A DNA stretch of 64,000 nt from Paenibacillus gallinarum (GCF_014836635.1 NZ_JACSQL010000001.1:868001-932000); one strand, 5' to 3'; counted from the stretch's first letter, positions 38,557 through 47,687 are shown. Notes: generated by a model from the sequence alone, not told the origin. Translations and numbers: made by a program.

Positions 38557-39354
38557 ATTAAAGTTCTATTTATTGGAGACATAGTTGGTAGCGTTGGTCG
38601 GAAAGCATTGAAGGAAAACCTTCCATTACTCAAAACAAAATATAATCCTCATATCATTATTGCAAATGGTGAGAATTCAGCATCGGGCCGAGGGATAACT
38701 CAGTCCATTGCCAGACAATTCTTTGACTGGGGAGTTCATGGAATTACAATGGGGAATCACACTTGGGACAATCGTGATATTTTTGAATTTATCGATGATG
38801 AACCTCGCTTGATTCGTCCCGCTAATTTTCCGGAAGATTCCACACCAGGAAAAGGCCATGCAGTAATCAAGGCAAATGGAAAGGAATTGGCTATTGTTAA
38901 TTTACAAGGCCGGACCTTTTTACCGGCGCTAGATGATCCTTTCCGCAAAGCCGATGAACTGGTGGATGAGCTCAAGAAGAAACATAAATGTATTCTCGTT
39001 GATTTTCATGCGGAGGCAACTTCCGAGAAAATTGCGATGGCCTATTATTTGGATGGCAGAGCTTCGGTTGTTGTAGGTACGCATACTCATGTGCAAACCA
39101 ATGATGAGCGAATATTAGAGGAAGGCACTGCTGCGATCACCGATGTTGGGATGGTAGGACCGAAAGATGGAATTTTGGGTATGGAACGGGAAGCTGTAAT
39201 TCATAAATTTCTAACCAGTCTGCCAGTACGATTTAATGTGGACGAAGGAAAATGGCATTTCCACGCGGTTATTGTTGATATCGATGAAAACACGGGTAAA
39301 GCAACAAAGATTGAAAAAATCCGGTTGGTCGAAGATGAGTGGCGAATGGAATAA
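38557..39354 (+). CDS. ymdB: YmdB metallophosphoesterase with ATT start
   Basis: A 265-aa calcineurin-like phosphodiesterase; Bacillus YmdB hydrolyses 2',3'- or 3',5'-cyclic nucleotides and affects biofilm and sporulation decisions. Metal motifs are GDIVGSVGRK (Asp8), IIANGENSASGRGI (Glu39-Asn40), MGNHTWDN, DFHAEATSEK and VVGTHTHVQTND. The only start that keeps Asp8 and sits 8 bp after AAAGGAGG is an ATT codon. Later ATG or TTG codons would remove the first metal motif. Length then equals Bacillus YmdB. The gene follows rny as usual. Confidence 0.9.
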   Translation: MKVLFIGDIVGSVGRKALKENLPLLKTKYNPHIIIANGENSASGRGITQSIARQFFDWGVHGITMGNHTWDNRDIFEFIDDEPRLIRPANFPEDSTPGKGHAVIKANGKELAIVNLQGRTFLPALDDPFRKADELVDELKKKHKCILVDFHAEATSEKIAMAYYLDGRASVVVGTHTHVQTNDERILEEGTAAITDVGMVGPKDGILGMEREAVIHKFLTSLPVRFNVDEGKWHFHAVIVDIDENTGKATKIEKIRLVEDEWRME

Positions 39355-39402
39355 AGGATTCGTTAGACCTCTTTTGGCCAGGACGCAAGCACCTGATAAA
39401 AA

Positions 39403-39431
39403 GAAGGAATCTTTTACATTCTCGCGAATAA
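39403..39431 (+). promoter_or_regulatory. candidate sigma-H promoter of spoVS
   Basis: GAAGGAATC (39403-39411) and, about 11-12 bp on, CGCGAATAA (39423-39431) resemble the sigma-H pattern RNAGGAWWW and RNNGAATWW. Bacillus spoVS is sigma-H controlled, which supports the reading. Confidence 0.45.
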
Positions 39432-39597
39432 CATTTATTAGAGTCTGTTCAATCAAAAGATCAAGCTAAAAACATTCGGGCGGACTATTGCATGCACCAA
39501 AGAGGGCGAGATATTCAGTTCAGTAGCTGCATTTGTCACATGTTGGACCATGTCGTGGAAACAATCCATCATCCTATTCCCAGGGGAGGTACTTACC

Positions 39598-39858
39598 ATG
39601 GACGTATTAAAAGTTTCAGCCAAGTCCAATCCGAATTCAGTCGCAGGTGCATTAGCAGGTGTTCTAAGAGAACGCGGAAATGCTGAACTGCAAGCGATTG
39701 GTGCAGGAGCTCTTAATCAAGCAATAAAAGCAGTAGCCATTGCCCGGGGATTTGTGGCACCGAGCGGAGTTGATCTTATTTGTATCCCTGCCTTTACGGA
39801 TATCGTAATCGACGGGGAGGACCGGACAGCAATTAAATTGATTGTAGAACCCAGATAA
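39598..39858 (+). CDS. spoVS: stage V sporulation protein SpoVS
   Basis: An 86-aa Alba-like small protein needed for normal spore coat and dehydration in Bacillus. The sequence is nearly invariant in the family: MDVLKVSAKSNPNSVAGALAGVLR, IGAGALNQAIKAVAIARGFVAPSG. ATG after GGGGAGGT; an upstream in-frame ATG at 39550 would add a leader foreign to the family. Follows ymdB as expected. Confidence 0.97.
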   Translation: MDVLKVSAKSNPNSVAGALAGVLRERGNAELQAIGAGALNQAIKAVAIARGFVAPSGVDLICIPAFTDIVIDGEDRTAIKLIVEPR

Positions 39859-39873
39859 ATAAGTCGTAATCTT

Positions 39874-39907
39874 AGCCTGTTTGCACTCGTTGCAAATGGG
39901 CTTTTTT
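39874..39907 (+). terminator. rho-independent terminator after spoVS
   Basis: AGCCTGTTTGCA pairs with TGCAAATGGGCT (two wobbles) and is followed by six T. Confidence 0.82.
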
Positions 39908-39989
39908 GCGTATCCATGCATATAAAAAGAATGAGTACATGATGAGCTTCTTATGGCGGTAATGCTAAAAAGGTGAAGGGAGTTCTTTT

Positions 39990-40979
39990 ATGAAGCTAGA
40001 TATTCCAGTTGTTGATATGCACTGTGATGTACTATATAAAATGCAGTTGGAACCGAGTCTTGAGTTTCTAAACGATTCTAAACTAGACGTAACGATAAGC
40101 AGGCTACAGGAGGGGAAGGTAGCACTTCAAACATTTGCAATATATTTATCCGAACGGCTGGGTACACCGCGATTTGAACATGTCTATAAACAATTAGAGA
40201 TATATGACAGCCTAATCGAGCAAAAGAGCTATACGGAGGGTTTACGGCCTTTACGATGGAAACAAGATGCAGAGGAACTTCGTAATTTTATTTATCAAGA
40301 GGAATGGAAGCAAAGGAATCAAATATGGAGTTTGTTATCACTTGAAGGTGTGGATGGTCTTGAAGGGAATCTTTCTTATCTAGATCTCATTTATGAAAAG
40401 GGTGTTCGGTTTATTGGTGTCACGTGGAATTATGCGAACTGGGCAGCAGATGGAATATTGGAAGAACGAAATGGAGGCTTTACGAACAAGGGGAAGGCGC
40501 TCATTAAGAAATGTAATGATATAGGACTAATTATAGATGTATCACATTTATCAGAGGCAGGGTTTTGGGAGCTTACAGATATGTCAGAACAACCGGTGAT
40601 TGCTTCCCATTCCAATGTAAAATCAATTTGTCCCAATCCTCGTAACCTTACTGATAATCAGATTCGTGCGATCATTACACTGAATGGACGAATCGGTATG
40701 ACATTTGTACCGTGGTTTGTGAAAAAGGAAGGAAAAGTAACGAAAGCCGATCTCTTAAAACATATCGATCACGTTTGTGCTTTGGGAGGGGCCGACCATA
40801 TCATGTTTGGATCGGACTTTGATGGTATACCTCAGTGGATAGAAGGTCTTGAACATCCAGGTAAGTATCCTGATCTTGTAGAACTATTGCAGAAACACTA
40901 TCCCGAGACATTAGTCAGACAGTTTATGTATGATAATATGCTTTCATTTCTATGTGAAAATTTAAAGGGAAAACCTTGA
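39990..40979 (+). CDS. membrane dipeptidase (peptidase M19)
   Basis: A 329-aa zinc dipeptidase of the renal dipeptidase family, hydrolysing dipeptides, often with D-residues. Zinc ligands are in DMHCD (His11, Asp13), the bridging Glu in LLSLEGVDGLEG (about 119), the ASHSN motif and GSDFDG (about 271). No signal peptide, so it should be cytoplasmic despite the family name. ATG after GAAGGGAG. Its place between spoVS and pduL is not the Bacillus order. Confidence 0.92.
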   Translation: MKLDIPVVDMHCDVLYKMQLEPSLEFLNDSKLDVTISRLQEGKVALQTFAIYLSERLGTPRFEHVYKQLEIYDSLIEQKSYTEGLRPLRWKQDAEELRNFIYQEEWKQRNQIWSLLSLEGVDGLEGNLSYLDLIYEKGVRFIGVTWNYANWAADGILEERNGGFTNKGKALIKKCNDIGLIIDVSHLSEAGFWELTDMSEQPVIASHSNVKSICPNPRNLTDNQIRAIITLNGRIGMTFVPWFVKKEGKVTKADLLKHIDHVCALGGADHIMFGSDFDGIPQWIEGLEHPGKYPDLVELLQKHYPETLVRQFMYDNMLSFLCENLKGKP

Positions 40980-41095
40980 TTTATATTCATAAAAAGAATT
41001 GAAAGTGAAGGATGCCTTTTCAATTTGGTCTTAATGTGGGTATAATATAGGACGGACCAAATATATAGACAGAGAATTAAGGAGTGTTATTTGAA

Positions 41096-41668
41096 ATGAC
41101 TAAAACAGTACCAGTAGGTGTGTCTGCACGTCACATCCATCTAACCCAAGAACATGTTGAAGCTTTGTTTGGAGCTGGATATCAATTGACTGAATTTAAA
41201 CCGTTGTCCCAACCTGGACAATTTGCAGCGAACGAAACCGTTGCTGTTATTGGACCAAAAGGCCAATTTGATAAAGTTAGAATTTTGGGACCGGCACGTC
41301 CGGCAAGCCAATTGGAAATCTCTCGTACCGATTCTTTTGCAATCGGAGTAAAAGCTCCAGTTCGTGAATCAGGATCTATTGAAGGTACACCTGGTGTTAC
41401 TCTAAAAGGACCAGCAGGCGAAGTAACTTTGGAAGAAGGCGTGATTGTAGCTGCAAGACACATTCATTTCCATACTTCTGATGCAGAAAAATGGGGCATT
41501 AAAGATAAAGATATGTTAAAAGTTCGCCTTGGCGGAGAACGTGGTCTTGTTTTGGAAAATGTCATTGCACGCGTATCTGATTCCTTTGCTCTTGATATGC
41601 ATATCGATACAGACGAAGCAAACGCAGCTGGTGCTAAAACTGGTGATGTAGCAGAAATTATTGGCTAA
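41096..41668 (+). CDS. pduL: phosphate propanoyltransferase PduL
   Basis: Transfers acyl groups between CoA and phosphate. The 190-aa product shows the PduL duplicated domains with the zinc-binding SARHIHL (about 10-16) and AARHIHF (about 120-126) histidines. No microcompartment shell genes or encapsulation extension are seen, so a housekeeping acetyl/propionyl phosphotransferase role is more likely. The ATG follows AAGGAG; a GTG at 41084 overlaps that site and is rejected. Confidence 0.92.
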   Translation: MTKTVPVGVSARHIHLTQEHVEALFGAGYQLTEFKPLSQPGQFAANETVAVIGPKGQFDKVRILGPARPASQLEISRTDSFAIGVKAPVRESGSIEGTPGVTLKGPAGEVTLEEGVIVAARHIHFHTSDAEKWGIKDKDMLKVRLGGERGLVLENVIARVSDSFALDMHIDTDEANAAGAKTGDVAEIIG

Positions 41669-41696
41669 ACATCCGTCCTTATAAGTACGAAATAAG

Positions 41697-41748
41697 AAAG
41701 GGTTGTTCCGGTGGGTTTTTTAAACCAAAGGGGACAACCCTTTTTTTG
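41697..41748 (+). terminator. rho-independent terminator after pduL
   Basis: AAGGGTTGTTCC pairs with GGGGACAACCCTT around a loop of about 20 nt and is followed by seven T. Confidence 0.82.
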
Positions 41749-41892
41749 TATGTTTATGATGGGGAAGTACGGTAGATATGGACTGTGAATCATGATATAA
41801 TTTGATGTAATGCCTTTTTGAGTTGGATATTGATGATCGATGATGGATAGGAAATACGAAATAGATTTAGCGTAAGGAGTGACCGATCTACC

Positions 41893-43446
41893 ATGACGAA
41901 AGATACAAAGGATTACTCCAAGTATTTTGATTTTTCGGATGCAAAAGTACTCTCTGAGGATGAATTCGGCAAAAAAATCCGGATTCGTGGACGTGAAATC
42001 AATATTATATCGGAGCCTAATCACAAACGCGAGAAACAACGGGGGAAAGAGAATATTGAGGTATTGTATGATAATGCAATTCCTGAGGAACTAAAAGCGA
42101 TCGGTAAAGGAAAACATTATCTGGTATATACTTATGGATGCCAGATGAATGAACATGATTCTGAGACGATCAAAGGGATGCTGGAAGAGATGGGGTATCA
42201 GCCGACCGAAGATCGTAAGGAAGCGGATATCATTCTTTTAAACACTTGTGCAATTCGTGAAAATGCCGAAGACAAAGTATTCGGAGAATTAGGTCATCTG
42301 AAACATCTGAAGACGGAGAAACCGGATTTGTTACTTGGTGTATGTGGATGTATGTCACAAGAAGAAAATGTAGTAAACCGTATCCTGCAGAAGCATGGGT
42401 TTGTCGATATGATTTTTGGAACACATAATATTCATAGACTGCCTTATCTAATCAAAGAAGCTTACTTTAGCAAAGAAATGGTCGTTGAAGTGTGGTCCAA
42501 AGAAGGCGATATTATTGAAAATATGCCTAAGAAACGTCAAGGTTTGCGGGCATGGGTTAACATTATGTATGGATGCGACAAGTTCTGCACCTACTGTATT
42601 GTTCCATTCACCCGCGGTAAAGAGCGTAGCCGCCGGCCTGAAGATGTAATTGCGGAAGTCCGTGACTTAGCTCGCCAAGGTTTTAAAGAGATCACCCTGC
42701 TAGGGCAGAACGTGAATGCGTATGGTAAAGACTTTACGGATATTAAGTATGGTTTTGGTGATCTCATGGACGAGATTCGCAAAATTGATATTCCAAGAGT
42801 GCGTTTCACAACTTCGCATCCGCGTGATTTTGACGATCATCTCATTGAAGTACTTGCCAAAGGCGGAAATCTGGTGGAACATATTCACCTTCCAGTGCAA
42901 TCGGGAAGTACTGAGGTACTGAAAAAAATGAGTCGCAAGTATTCTCGTGAACGTTATCTTGAGCTTGCACACAAAATTAAACAAACCATCCCTGGTGCTG
43001 TCCTGACAACGGACATCATTGTTGGTTTCCCTGGCGAGACAGATGAACAGTTTGAAGATACACTGTCACTCGTTCGGGAAGTGGGATTTGACTTTGCATA
43101 TACCTATATTTATTCACCACGTGAAGGAACGCCGGCTGCCGTAATGGAAGACAACGTTCCGATGGAAGTGAAGAAAGAACGTCTCCAGCGTTTGAATAAA
43201 GCCGTTCAAGAATACAGCTTTGAAGCACACGAGCGAATGAAAGGACAAATAGTCGAAGTTCTTGTAGAAGGAGAAAGCAAGAATAATGACGAAGTACTGT
43301 CTGGTCGAACTCGTGGAAACAAACTTGTTCATTTTGAAGGACCAAAAGAATTAATTGGTACTTTTGTACAAGTGGAAATCAAAGATGCTAAATCCTGGTA
43401 CATTAAGGGTGATTGGATCCCTTTACCACAAGCGGCAAATAACTGA
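41893..43446 (+). CDS. miaB: tRNA-2-methylthio-N6-dimethylallyladenosine synthase MiaB
   Basis: A radical-SAM methylthiotransferase acting on A37 of tRNA. The 517-aa protein has an N-terminal UPF0004 domain ([38 protein letters not shown] with three cluster cysteines), a radical-SAM CxxxCxxC ([10 protein letters not shown], about 228) and a C-terminal TRAM domain. It has the extra N-terminal stretch of about 70 residues typical of Bacillus forms. ATG after AAGGAGTGA. Confidence 0.96.
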   Translation: MTKDTKDYSKYFDFSDAKVLSEDEFGKKIRIRGREINIISEPNHKREKQRGKENIEVLYDNAIPEELKAIGKGKHYLVYTYGCQMNEHDSETIKGMLEEMGYQPTEDRKEADIILLNTCAIRENAEDKVFGELGHLKHLKTEKPDLLLGVCGCMSQEENVVNRILQKHGFVDMIFGTHNIHRLPYLIKEAYFSKEMVVEVWSKEGDIIENMPKKRQGLRAWVNIMYGCDKFCTYCIVPFTRGKERSRRPEDVIAEVRDLARQGFKEITLLGQNVNAYGKDFTDIKYGFGDLMDEIRKIDIPRVRFTTSHPRDFDDHLIEVLAKGGNLVEHIHLPVQSGSTEVLKKMSRKYSRERYLELAHKIKQTIPGAVLTTDIIVGFPGETDEQFEDTLSLVREVGFDFAYTYIYSPREGTPAAVMEDNVPMEVKKERLQRLNKAVQEYSFEAHERMKGQIVEVLVEGESKNNDEVLSGRTRGNKLVHFEGPKELIGTFVQVEIKDAKSWYIKGDWIPLPQAANN

Positions 43447-43505
43447 TATATACAACAAGAGATACATTGCAATATGAGTCAACCTAACAGAATGGAGCGA
43501 TCATT

Positions 43506-43955
43506 ATGGAAAGCGATCAACTGAAAGTCAATCAATATGGTATGCCTTCATTTCGAACGCGGGATCTCATTATACGCGATGATATTATGAATAAGGCCAA
43601 GGAGCTCGCTGATTTAATCGGTACGAGCGAAGAAGTTCAACATTTTAAACAAGCTGAGGCTAAAATTCAAGAACATGAACGGATTCAAGGACTCATCCAA
43701 AAGATGAAAAAGAAACAGAAGGAAATTGTAGCTTTTGAGTCTTTTCAAAATAAAGAAATGGTTGCGAAGATTGAAGCTGAGATCGAGCAACTACAGGATG
43801 AGATTGATGGCATTCCGCTAGTTACTGAATTCCAACAAAGCCAGAGTGATATAAACTATTTATTACAGCTTGTGATGTCAGTCATCCACGATACGGTCTC
43901 CGAGAAAGTGAACGTGGAGACAGGAACGGATGCACCTCCATCGCAATGTGATTAA
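43506..43955 (+). CDS. ricA: YlbF/YmcA family regulator RicA
   Basis: A 149-aa helical protein directly after miaB, the place of Bacillus ymcA (ricA). RicA joins RicT and RicF in an iron-sulfur complex that promotes mRNA maturation with RNase Y and biofilm/sporulation control. Family features are DIMNKAKELADLIGTSEEVQHFKQAEAKI and PLVTEFQQSQSDINYLLQLV. A Cys occurs two residues before the end (SQCD), consistent with the C-terminal Cys in the complex. ATG after GGAGCG. Confidence 0.88.
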   Translation: MESDQLKVNQYGMPSFRTRDLIIRDDIMNKAKELADLIGTSEEVQHFKQAEAKIQEHERIQGLIQKMKKKQKEIVAFESFQNKEMVAKIEAEIEQLQDEIDGIPLVTEFQQSQSDINYLLQLVMSVIHDTVSEKVNVETGTDAPPSQCD

Positions 43956-43963
43956 TACAGTAT

Positions 43964-43995
43964 AGGGTGCGGAAATGTTTCCGTACTCTTTTTCT
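43964..43995 (+). terminator. rho-independent terminator after ricA
   Basis: AGGGTGCGGAAA pairs with TTTCCGTACTCT (two wobbles), followed by TTTTTCT. Confidence 0.75.
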
Positions 43996-44075
43996 GTATA
44001 ATTAAATGGATGATAAGAGTAGAGCATAGGATACAGGGTATTCTAAAGTACGAACAGCATGAGGGGAGTTACACA

Positions 44076-44480
44076 ATGAAGATAATTGAACAAATGGTAC
44101 AAGATGCAGACGACCGCTTTTGGGGGCTGCTAGGCTGCAAATTGATTGAAGCTACAGATAACAAAGTTACGGTTTCTATGATTGCGGAGAAAAAACATAC
44201 GAATTCTATGGGAATCGTACATGGAGGAGTTTTATCATCCCTAATGGATCAAACAATGGGGATGGTAGCCGTAGCGAGAAAACAAATAGATAACTGTGTT
44301 ACTACAAATCTAAACGTTCATTATTTAGCACCGATGCATGAAGGGGAACTTTTGGTAACAGCCGAAGTGATTCATGAAGCGGGAAGAAGTTTAACAACAA
44401 GAGCAGAAGTGAAAAATGCAGATGGAGTGTTAGGCTGTATGGCTACAGCTTCTTTCCGTTTAGTTGTTCCTAAGAAATAA
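44076..44480 (+). CDS. PaaI-family hotdog thioesterase
   Basis: A 134-aa hotdog-fold acyl-CoA thioesterase. The core helix signature HTNSMGIVHGGVLSSLMDQTMGMVAV (about 48-72) includes the HGG motif and an expected catalytic Asp, and VTTNLNVHYLAPMHEGELLVTAEV follows. The substrate is unknown. ATG after GAGGGGAG; a frame extension to 44010 is not family-like. Bacillus has cotE here, so this marks the break in conserved order. Confidence 0.87.
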   Translation: MKIIEQMVQDADDRFWGLLGCKLIEATDNKVTVSMIAEKKHTNSMGIVHGGVLSSLMDQTMGMVAVARKQIDNCVTTNLNVHYLAPMHEGELLVTAEVIHEAGRSLTTRAEVKNADGVLGCMATASFRLVVPKK

Positions 44481-44519
44481 AGGAGTCAACAGGATTAGCT
44501 TACCTTCATATGGATACGG

Positions 44520-44547
44520 TTGACAAACAAGATAATGATGTCATAAT
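44520..44547 (+). promoter_or_regulatory. promoter of the NAD salvage operon
   Basis: -35 TTGACA (44520-44525) and -10 CATAAT (44542-44547), 16-bp spacer. The -10 region contains the near-palindrome ATGATGTCAT, a possible operator for the adjacent regulator. Confidence 0.5.
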
Positions 44548-44583
44548 GAAAATATCAAAATGAAATCATAGCGGTGATAATAG

Positions 44584-45381
44584 ATGAACGAGGAAATCAA
44601 CCATTTTGCAGGAGATAATGATCCGGATCGAATGCTTCAAAAAAAGAAGTATCGGACACCTGATGGTGTACCAGCAGACATTGTCATGTTTACATTAACG
44701 AAGCGTGAGCGTAAGACGGTCACCAAAACTCTTCCCATTAGGGAACTCAAGGTGATGCTGATTAAACGTAAATCTTGGCCTTTTGCTGGAAAATGGGCTT
44801 TGCCAGGTGGATTTTGTCAAGAAAATGAATCTATTTACGATGCAGCAAAACGTGAGCTCATGGAAGAGACCGGTGTAGATGGCGGACATCTAGAGTATCT
44901 TGGGGTATATAGTCGACCAGGAAGAGACCCGCGCGGTTGGATTATTTCTCATGCGTTTTTTGCTCTTGTGGAAGAATGGATGCTTGAACATAGGCAAGCA
45001 ACAGATGACGCAGAAGAAGTAGGGCTATTTACGATAGAAGAAGCACTTTATAAGCTGGAACTTGGCTTCGATCACCGAACGATCATAGAAGATGCCTATA
45101 GAAGGATACAAGAGCAGATGCTGCAAACAACCATTGCAAGGCAATTTTTGCCTCGTCATTTTACGCTCAGTGAATTATATCAGGTTATTCAGAGTGTCGT
45201 TCCTGATTTTGAGGAACCCAATTTCATTCGTAAAATCACTTCAACGAGAAGCCGCAAGGGAATTATTGAAGAAGTGAGAGATGAAGAGGGAAATCCGCTT
45301 AGCTCGAATCAGTATTCCCAACGTCCAGCGCAGCTCTACCGATTTACTGACCTGAGGCCAAGACTATCCATTTATACGTAA
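44584..45381 (+). CDS. Nudix hydrolase with C-terminal winged helix (NrtR-like)
   Basis: A 265-aa protein with an N-terminal Nudix domain and an extra C-terminal domain (about 165-265) like the winged helix of NrtR regulators, which sense ADP-ribose and repress NAD genes. The Nudix box Gx5Ex7REUxEExGU is complete (Gly76 to Val98), so it may also cleave ADP-ribose. It heads an operon with a nicotinamidase and a nicotinate phosphoribosyltransferase, the targets expected for NrtR. I infer regulator or enzyme, possibly both. Confidence 0.82.
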   Translation: MNEEINHFAGDNDPDRMLQKKKYRTPDGVPADIVMFTLTKRERKTVTKTLPIRELKVMLIKRKSWPFAGKWALPGGFCQENESIYDAAKRELMEETGVDGGHLEYLGVYSRPGRDPRGWIISHAFFALVEEWMLEHRQATDDAEEVGLFTIEEALYKLELGFDHRTIIEDAYRRIQEQMLQTTIARQFLPRHFTLSELYQVIQSVVPDFEEPNFIRKITSTRSRKGIIEEVRDEEGNPLSSNQYSQRPAQLYRFTDLRPRLSIYT

Positions 45382-45404
45382 AGAAAAGATGAGGAGTGAA
45401 AAGG

Positions 45405-45950
45405 ATGAAAGCTTTGATCGTCATTGACTACACAAAAGATTTTGTGGATGGCAATTTACCCGTTGGGGAACCCGCAATCGCTATTGAGGAAAGAGTCGTG
45501 GACATTACAAAACAGTTTATACATAATAATGATTATGTTGTAATGGCCGTTGATTTACATGATGAGAAGGATCACTTTCATCCGGAAACTTCGTTATTCC
45601 CCCCCCATAATATTCGAAATACAGCGGGGAGAGAACTTTACGGCAGACTCGGCACATTGTACGAAGACAATAAAGAATCCATTTATTTTATGGATAAAAC
45701 ACGATATAGTGCCTTTGCGGGCACGGATCTTGAGATGAAACTGCGTGAGCGCGGAATTACCGAGGTTCATTTGATTGGGGTATGCACCGATATATGTGTA
45801 CTCCATACTGCAGTTGATGCATACAACAAAGGTTTTTCCATCACGGTATACGAGGATGCAACTGCCAGTTTTAACGCAGAAGGTCATGTGTGGGCACTGG
45901 GACATTTTAAGAATAGTCTAGGTGCAACCGTGACGAAGCAGACCCGATAA
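45405..45950 (+). CDS. pncA: nicotinamidase (isochorismatase family)
   Basis: Converts nicotinamide to nicotinate. The 181-aa product has the catalytic triad Asp8 (IDYTKDF), Lys98 (MDKTRYSAF) and Cys131 (GVCTDICVLHT), and metal ligands in VDLHDEKDHFHP (Asp50, His52). Its neighbour pncB uses the product, so the nicotinamidase call is preferred over a generic isochorismatase. ATG after GAGGAGTG; the GTG at 45396 lies in that site. Confidence 0.9.
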   Translation: MKALIVIDYTKDFVDGNLPVGEPAIAIEERVVDITKQFIHNNDYVVMAVDLHDEKDHFHPETSLFPPHNIRNTAGRELYGRLGTLYEDNKESIYFMDKTRYSAFAGTDLEMKLRERGITEVHLIGVCTDICVLHTAVDAYNKGFSITVYEDATASFNAEGHVWALGHFKNSLGATVTKQTR

Positions 45951-46005
45951 TCATACCAATAGAAATTGTTTGCGGCTTCACTAGAGGCCTGAGAGGATGA
46001 GACAG

Positions 46006-47451
46006 ATGCAAACCACAAGCCTGGCATTACATACGGATAAATATCAAATTAATATGATGTACGCGCATTGGGTGAACGGAACTCACAAACGCAAGGCCGT
46101 ATTTGAGGCTTATTTCCGCAAGTTGCCTTTTAAAAATGGTTACGCCGTTTTTGCAGGACTTGAACGGATTGTACATTATATTAGTAACCTCAGATTCACA
46201 ATGGAGGACATTAAATATTTATCCAGCCAGGAGGAAAATTATGATCCGGCATTTCTTGAAGAATTGCTGCAGTTTACTTTCCAAGGCACGATTTATGCAA
46301 TGAAAGAAGGGGCACTCGTATTTCCAGATGAGCCGCTAGTCCGCGTCGAAGGAAATATTATGGAAGCTCAGCTTGTTGAGACTGCGATCTTAAACTTTAT
46401 GAACTATCAAACGTTGATCGCTACCAAGGCTTCTCGAATTAAACAAGTATCCGGCGACAATAAATTACTAGAGTTTGGTACAAGAAGAGCGCAAGAAGCT
46501 GATGCGGCAATATGGGGAGCTCGTGCTGCCTATGTGGCAGGTTTTGATGCGACATCTAACATGCTTGCTGGTGAGCAGTTTGGTATTCCAACAGCAGGTA
46601 CGCATGCGCATTCTTGGGTTCAAAGTTTTGAAAGCGAGCAGGAGGCATTTGATGCCTATGCAAAAGTAATGCCCGACCAGGTAACACTTCTTGTCGATAC
46701 TTTTGATACGCTCGGAAGCGGTGTACCTCATGCCATTGAGACGGCAAAGAAACTGGAAGCCCAAGGTAAGAAAATGAATGCTATTCGGCTCGATAGTGGT
46801 GACCTTGCTTACCTATCTATTCAGGCAAGAAAAATGCTTGATGAAGCCGGTTTTCCATATGTTAAAATTGTAGCTTCTAATGATTTGGACGAACACACCA
46901 TATTCAATCTAAAAGCTCAGGGAGCACAGATTGACACTTGGGGCGTGGGTACTCAGCTCATTACAGCAGCAGATCAACCTTCACTTGGCGGCGTCTATAA
47001 GTTAGTAGAACGTGAAGTGAGAGGGGGCATGCAGCCGACAATCAAGATCTCTGCGAATCCCGAGAAAGTAACGACACCGGGTAAAAAAGAAGTGTACCGG
47101 CTTGTAGATCCTAAGACGAACAAAGCCATCGCTGATTATATTTGCTATCCCGACGATGAACAGCCAAAGCAGAAAGAACCATTGCAACTATTTAATCCCG
47201 TACATCCTTACATGAAGAAGACGATTAAAAATTACGATGTTGTGACTATGCTTGAGCCTATATTTGTTGAAGGGAAGAAAGTTTACGAACTGCCTACGTT
47301 AGAACAAATTCGCGAGTATCATCGCGAGCAGATTGGTATGTTCTGGCCAGAATATTTACGTAAGTTAAATCCAGAAATCTACCGGGTGAACATTAGCCCA
47401 GCTGCCTGGAATCTAAAACAAAAAATGATTTCGGACTATATTCAGTCTTAA
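46006..47451 (+). CDS. pncB: nicotinate phosphoribosyltransferase
   Basis: Forms nicotinate mononucleotide from nicotinate and PRPP in the Preiss-Handler pathway. The 481-aa product shows LALHTDKYQINMMYAHW, GYAVFAGLERI, LEFGTRRAQEADAAIWGARAAYVAGF, GTHAHSWVQSF and VDTFDTLGSGVPHAIE. The ATG 9 bp after GAGAGGA is preferred over one that overlaps it at 45997. It closes the regulator-pncA-pncB operon. Confidence 0.95.
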   Translation: MQTTSLALHTDKYQINMMYAHWVNGTHKRKAVFEAYFRKLPFKNGYAVFAGLERIVHYISNLRFTMEDIKYLSSQEENYDPAFLEELLQFTFQGTIYAMKEGALVFPDEPLVRVEGNIMEAQLVETAILNFMNYQTLIATKASRIKQVSGDNKLLEFGTRRAQEADAAIWGARAAYVAGFDATSNMLAGEQFGIPTAGTHAHSWVQSFESEQEAFDAYAKVMPDQVTLLVDTFDTLGSGVPHAIETAKKLEAQGKKMNAIRLDSGDLAYLSIQARKMLDEAGFPYVKIVASNDLDEHTIFNLKAQGAQIDTWGVGTQLITAADQPSLGGVYKLVEREVRGGMQPTIKISANPEKVTTPGKKEVYRLVDPKTNKAIADYICYPDDEQPKQKEPLQLFNPVHPYMKKTIKNYDVVTMLEPIFVEGKKVYELPTLEQIREYHREQIGMFWPEYLRKLNPEIYRVNISPAAWNLKQKMISDYIQS

Positions 47452-47476
47452 TGAATTCAACAGTAAAGGAATTCAT

Positions 47477-47507
47477 GAAAAAGGGTCGCCGAAAGGCGGC
47501 CTTTTTC
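47477..47507 (+). terminator. rho-independent terminator after pncB
   Basis: GAAAAAGGGTCGCC and GGCGGCCTTTTTC pair around a GAAA tetraloop; T-run in the 3' arm. Confidence 0.82.
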
Positions 47508-47531
47508 ATTGTTGAAATACTCACTGATTTA

Positions 47532-47599
47532 CCCGGGAAATAATTGCTTTATTATTCAAAAATTATTTCTCGGGAAAGCGCACGAGATGGCATTTCCCG
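47532..47599 (+). repeat. overlapping inverted repeats built on CGGGAAA
   Basis: CCCGGGAAATAATT (47532-47545) pairs with AATTATTTCTCGGG (47561-47574, one G-T). CGGGAAA recurs at 47571-47577 and pairs with TTTCCCG at 47593-47599. Since 47571-47574 is used by both, the two hairpins exclude each other. It lies in the 328-bp gap between pncB and the oxidoreductase. Confidence 0.5.
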
Positions 47600-47687
47600 T
47601 CAAAATACTACTGACTATAGCACATAAAAGTAGAATTGTGTCTATGTGTTTCTCACCTCATATATAGGGTAATTTTTATGAAGAGAG

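Noticed and set aside
41084-41668. Microcompartment operon around pduL
   Set aside because: Neighbours are a dipeptidase and miaB; no shell protein is present.
44010-44076. Longer thioesterase with 22 extra N-terminal residues
   Set aside because: The extension crosses the ribosome site GAGGGGAG and does not look like the family.
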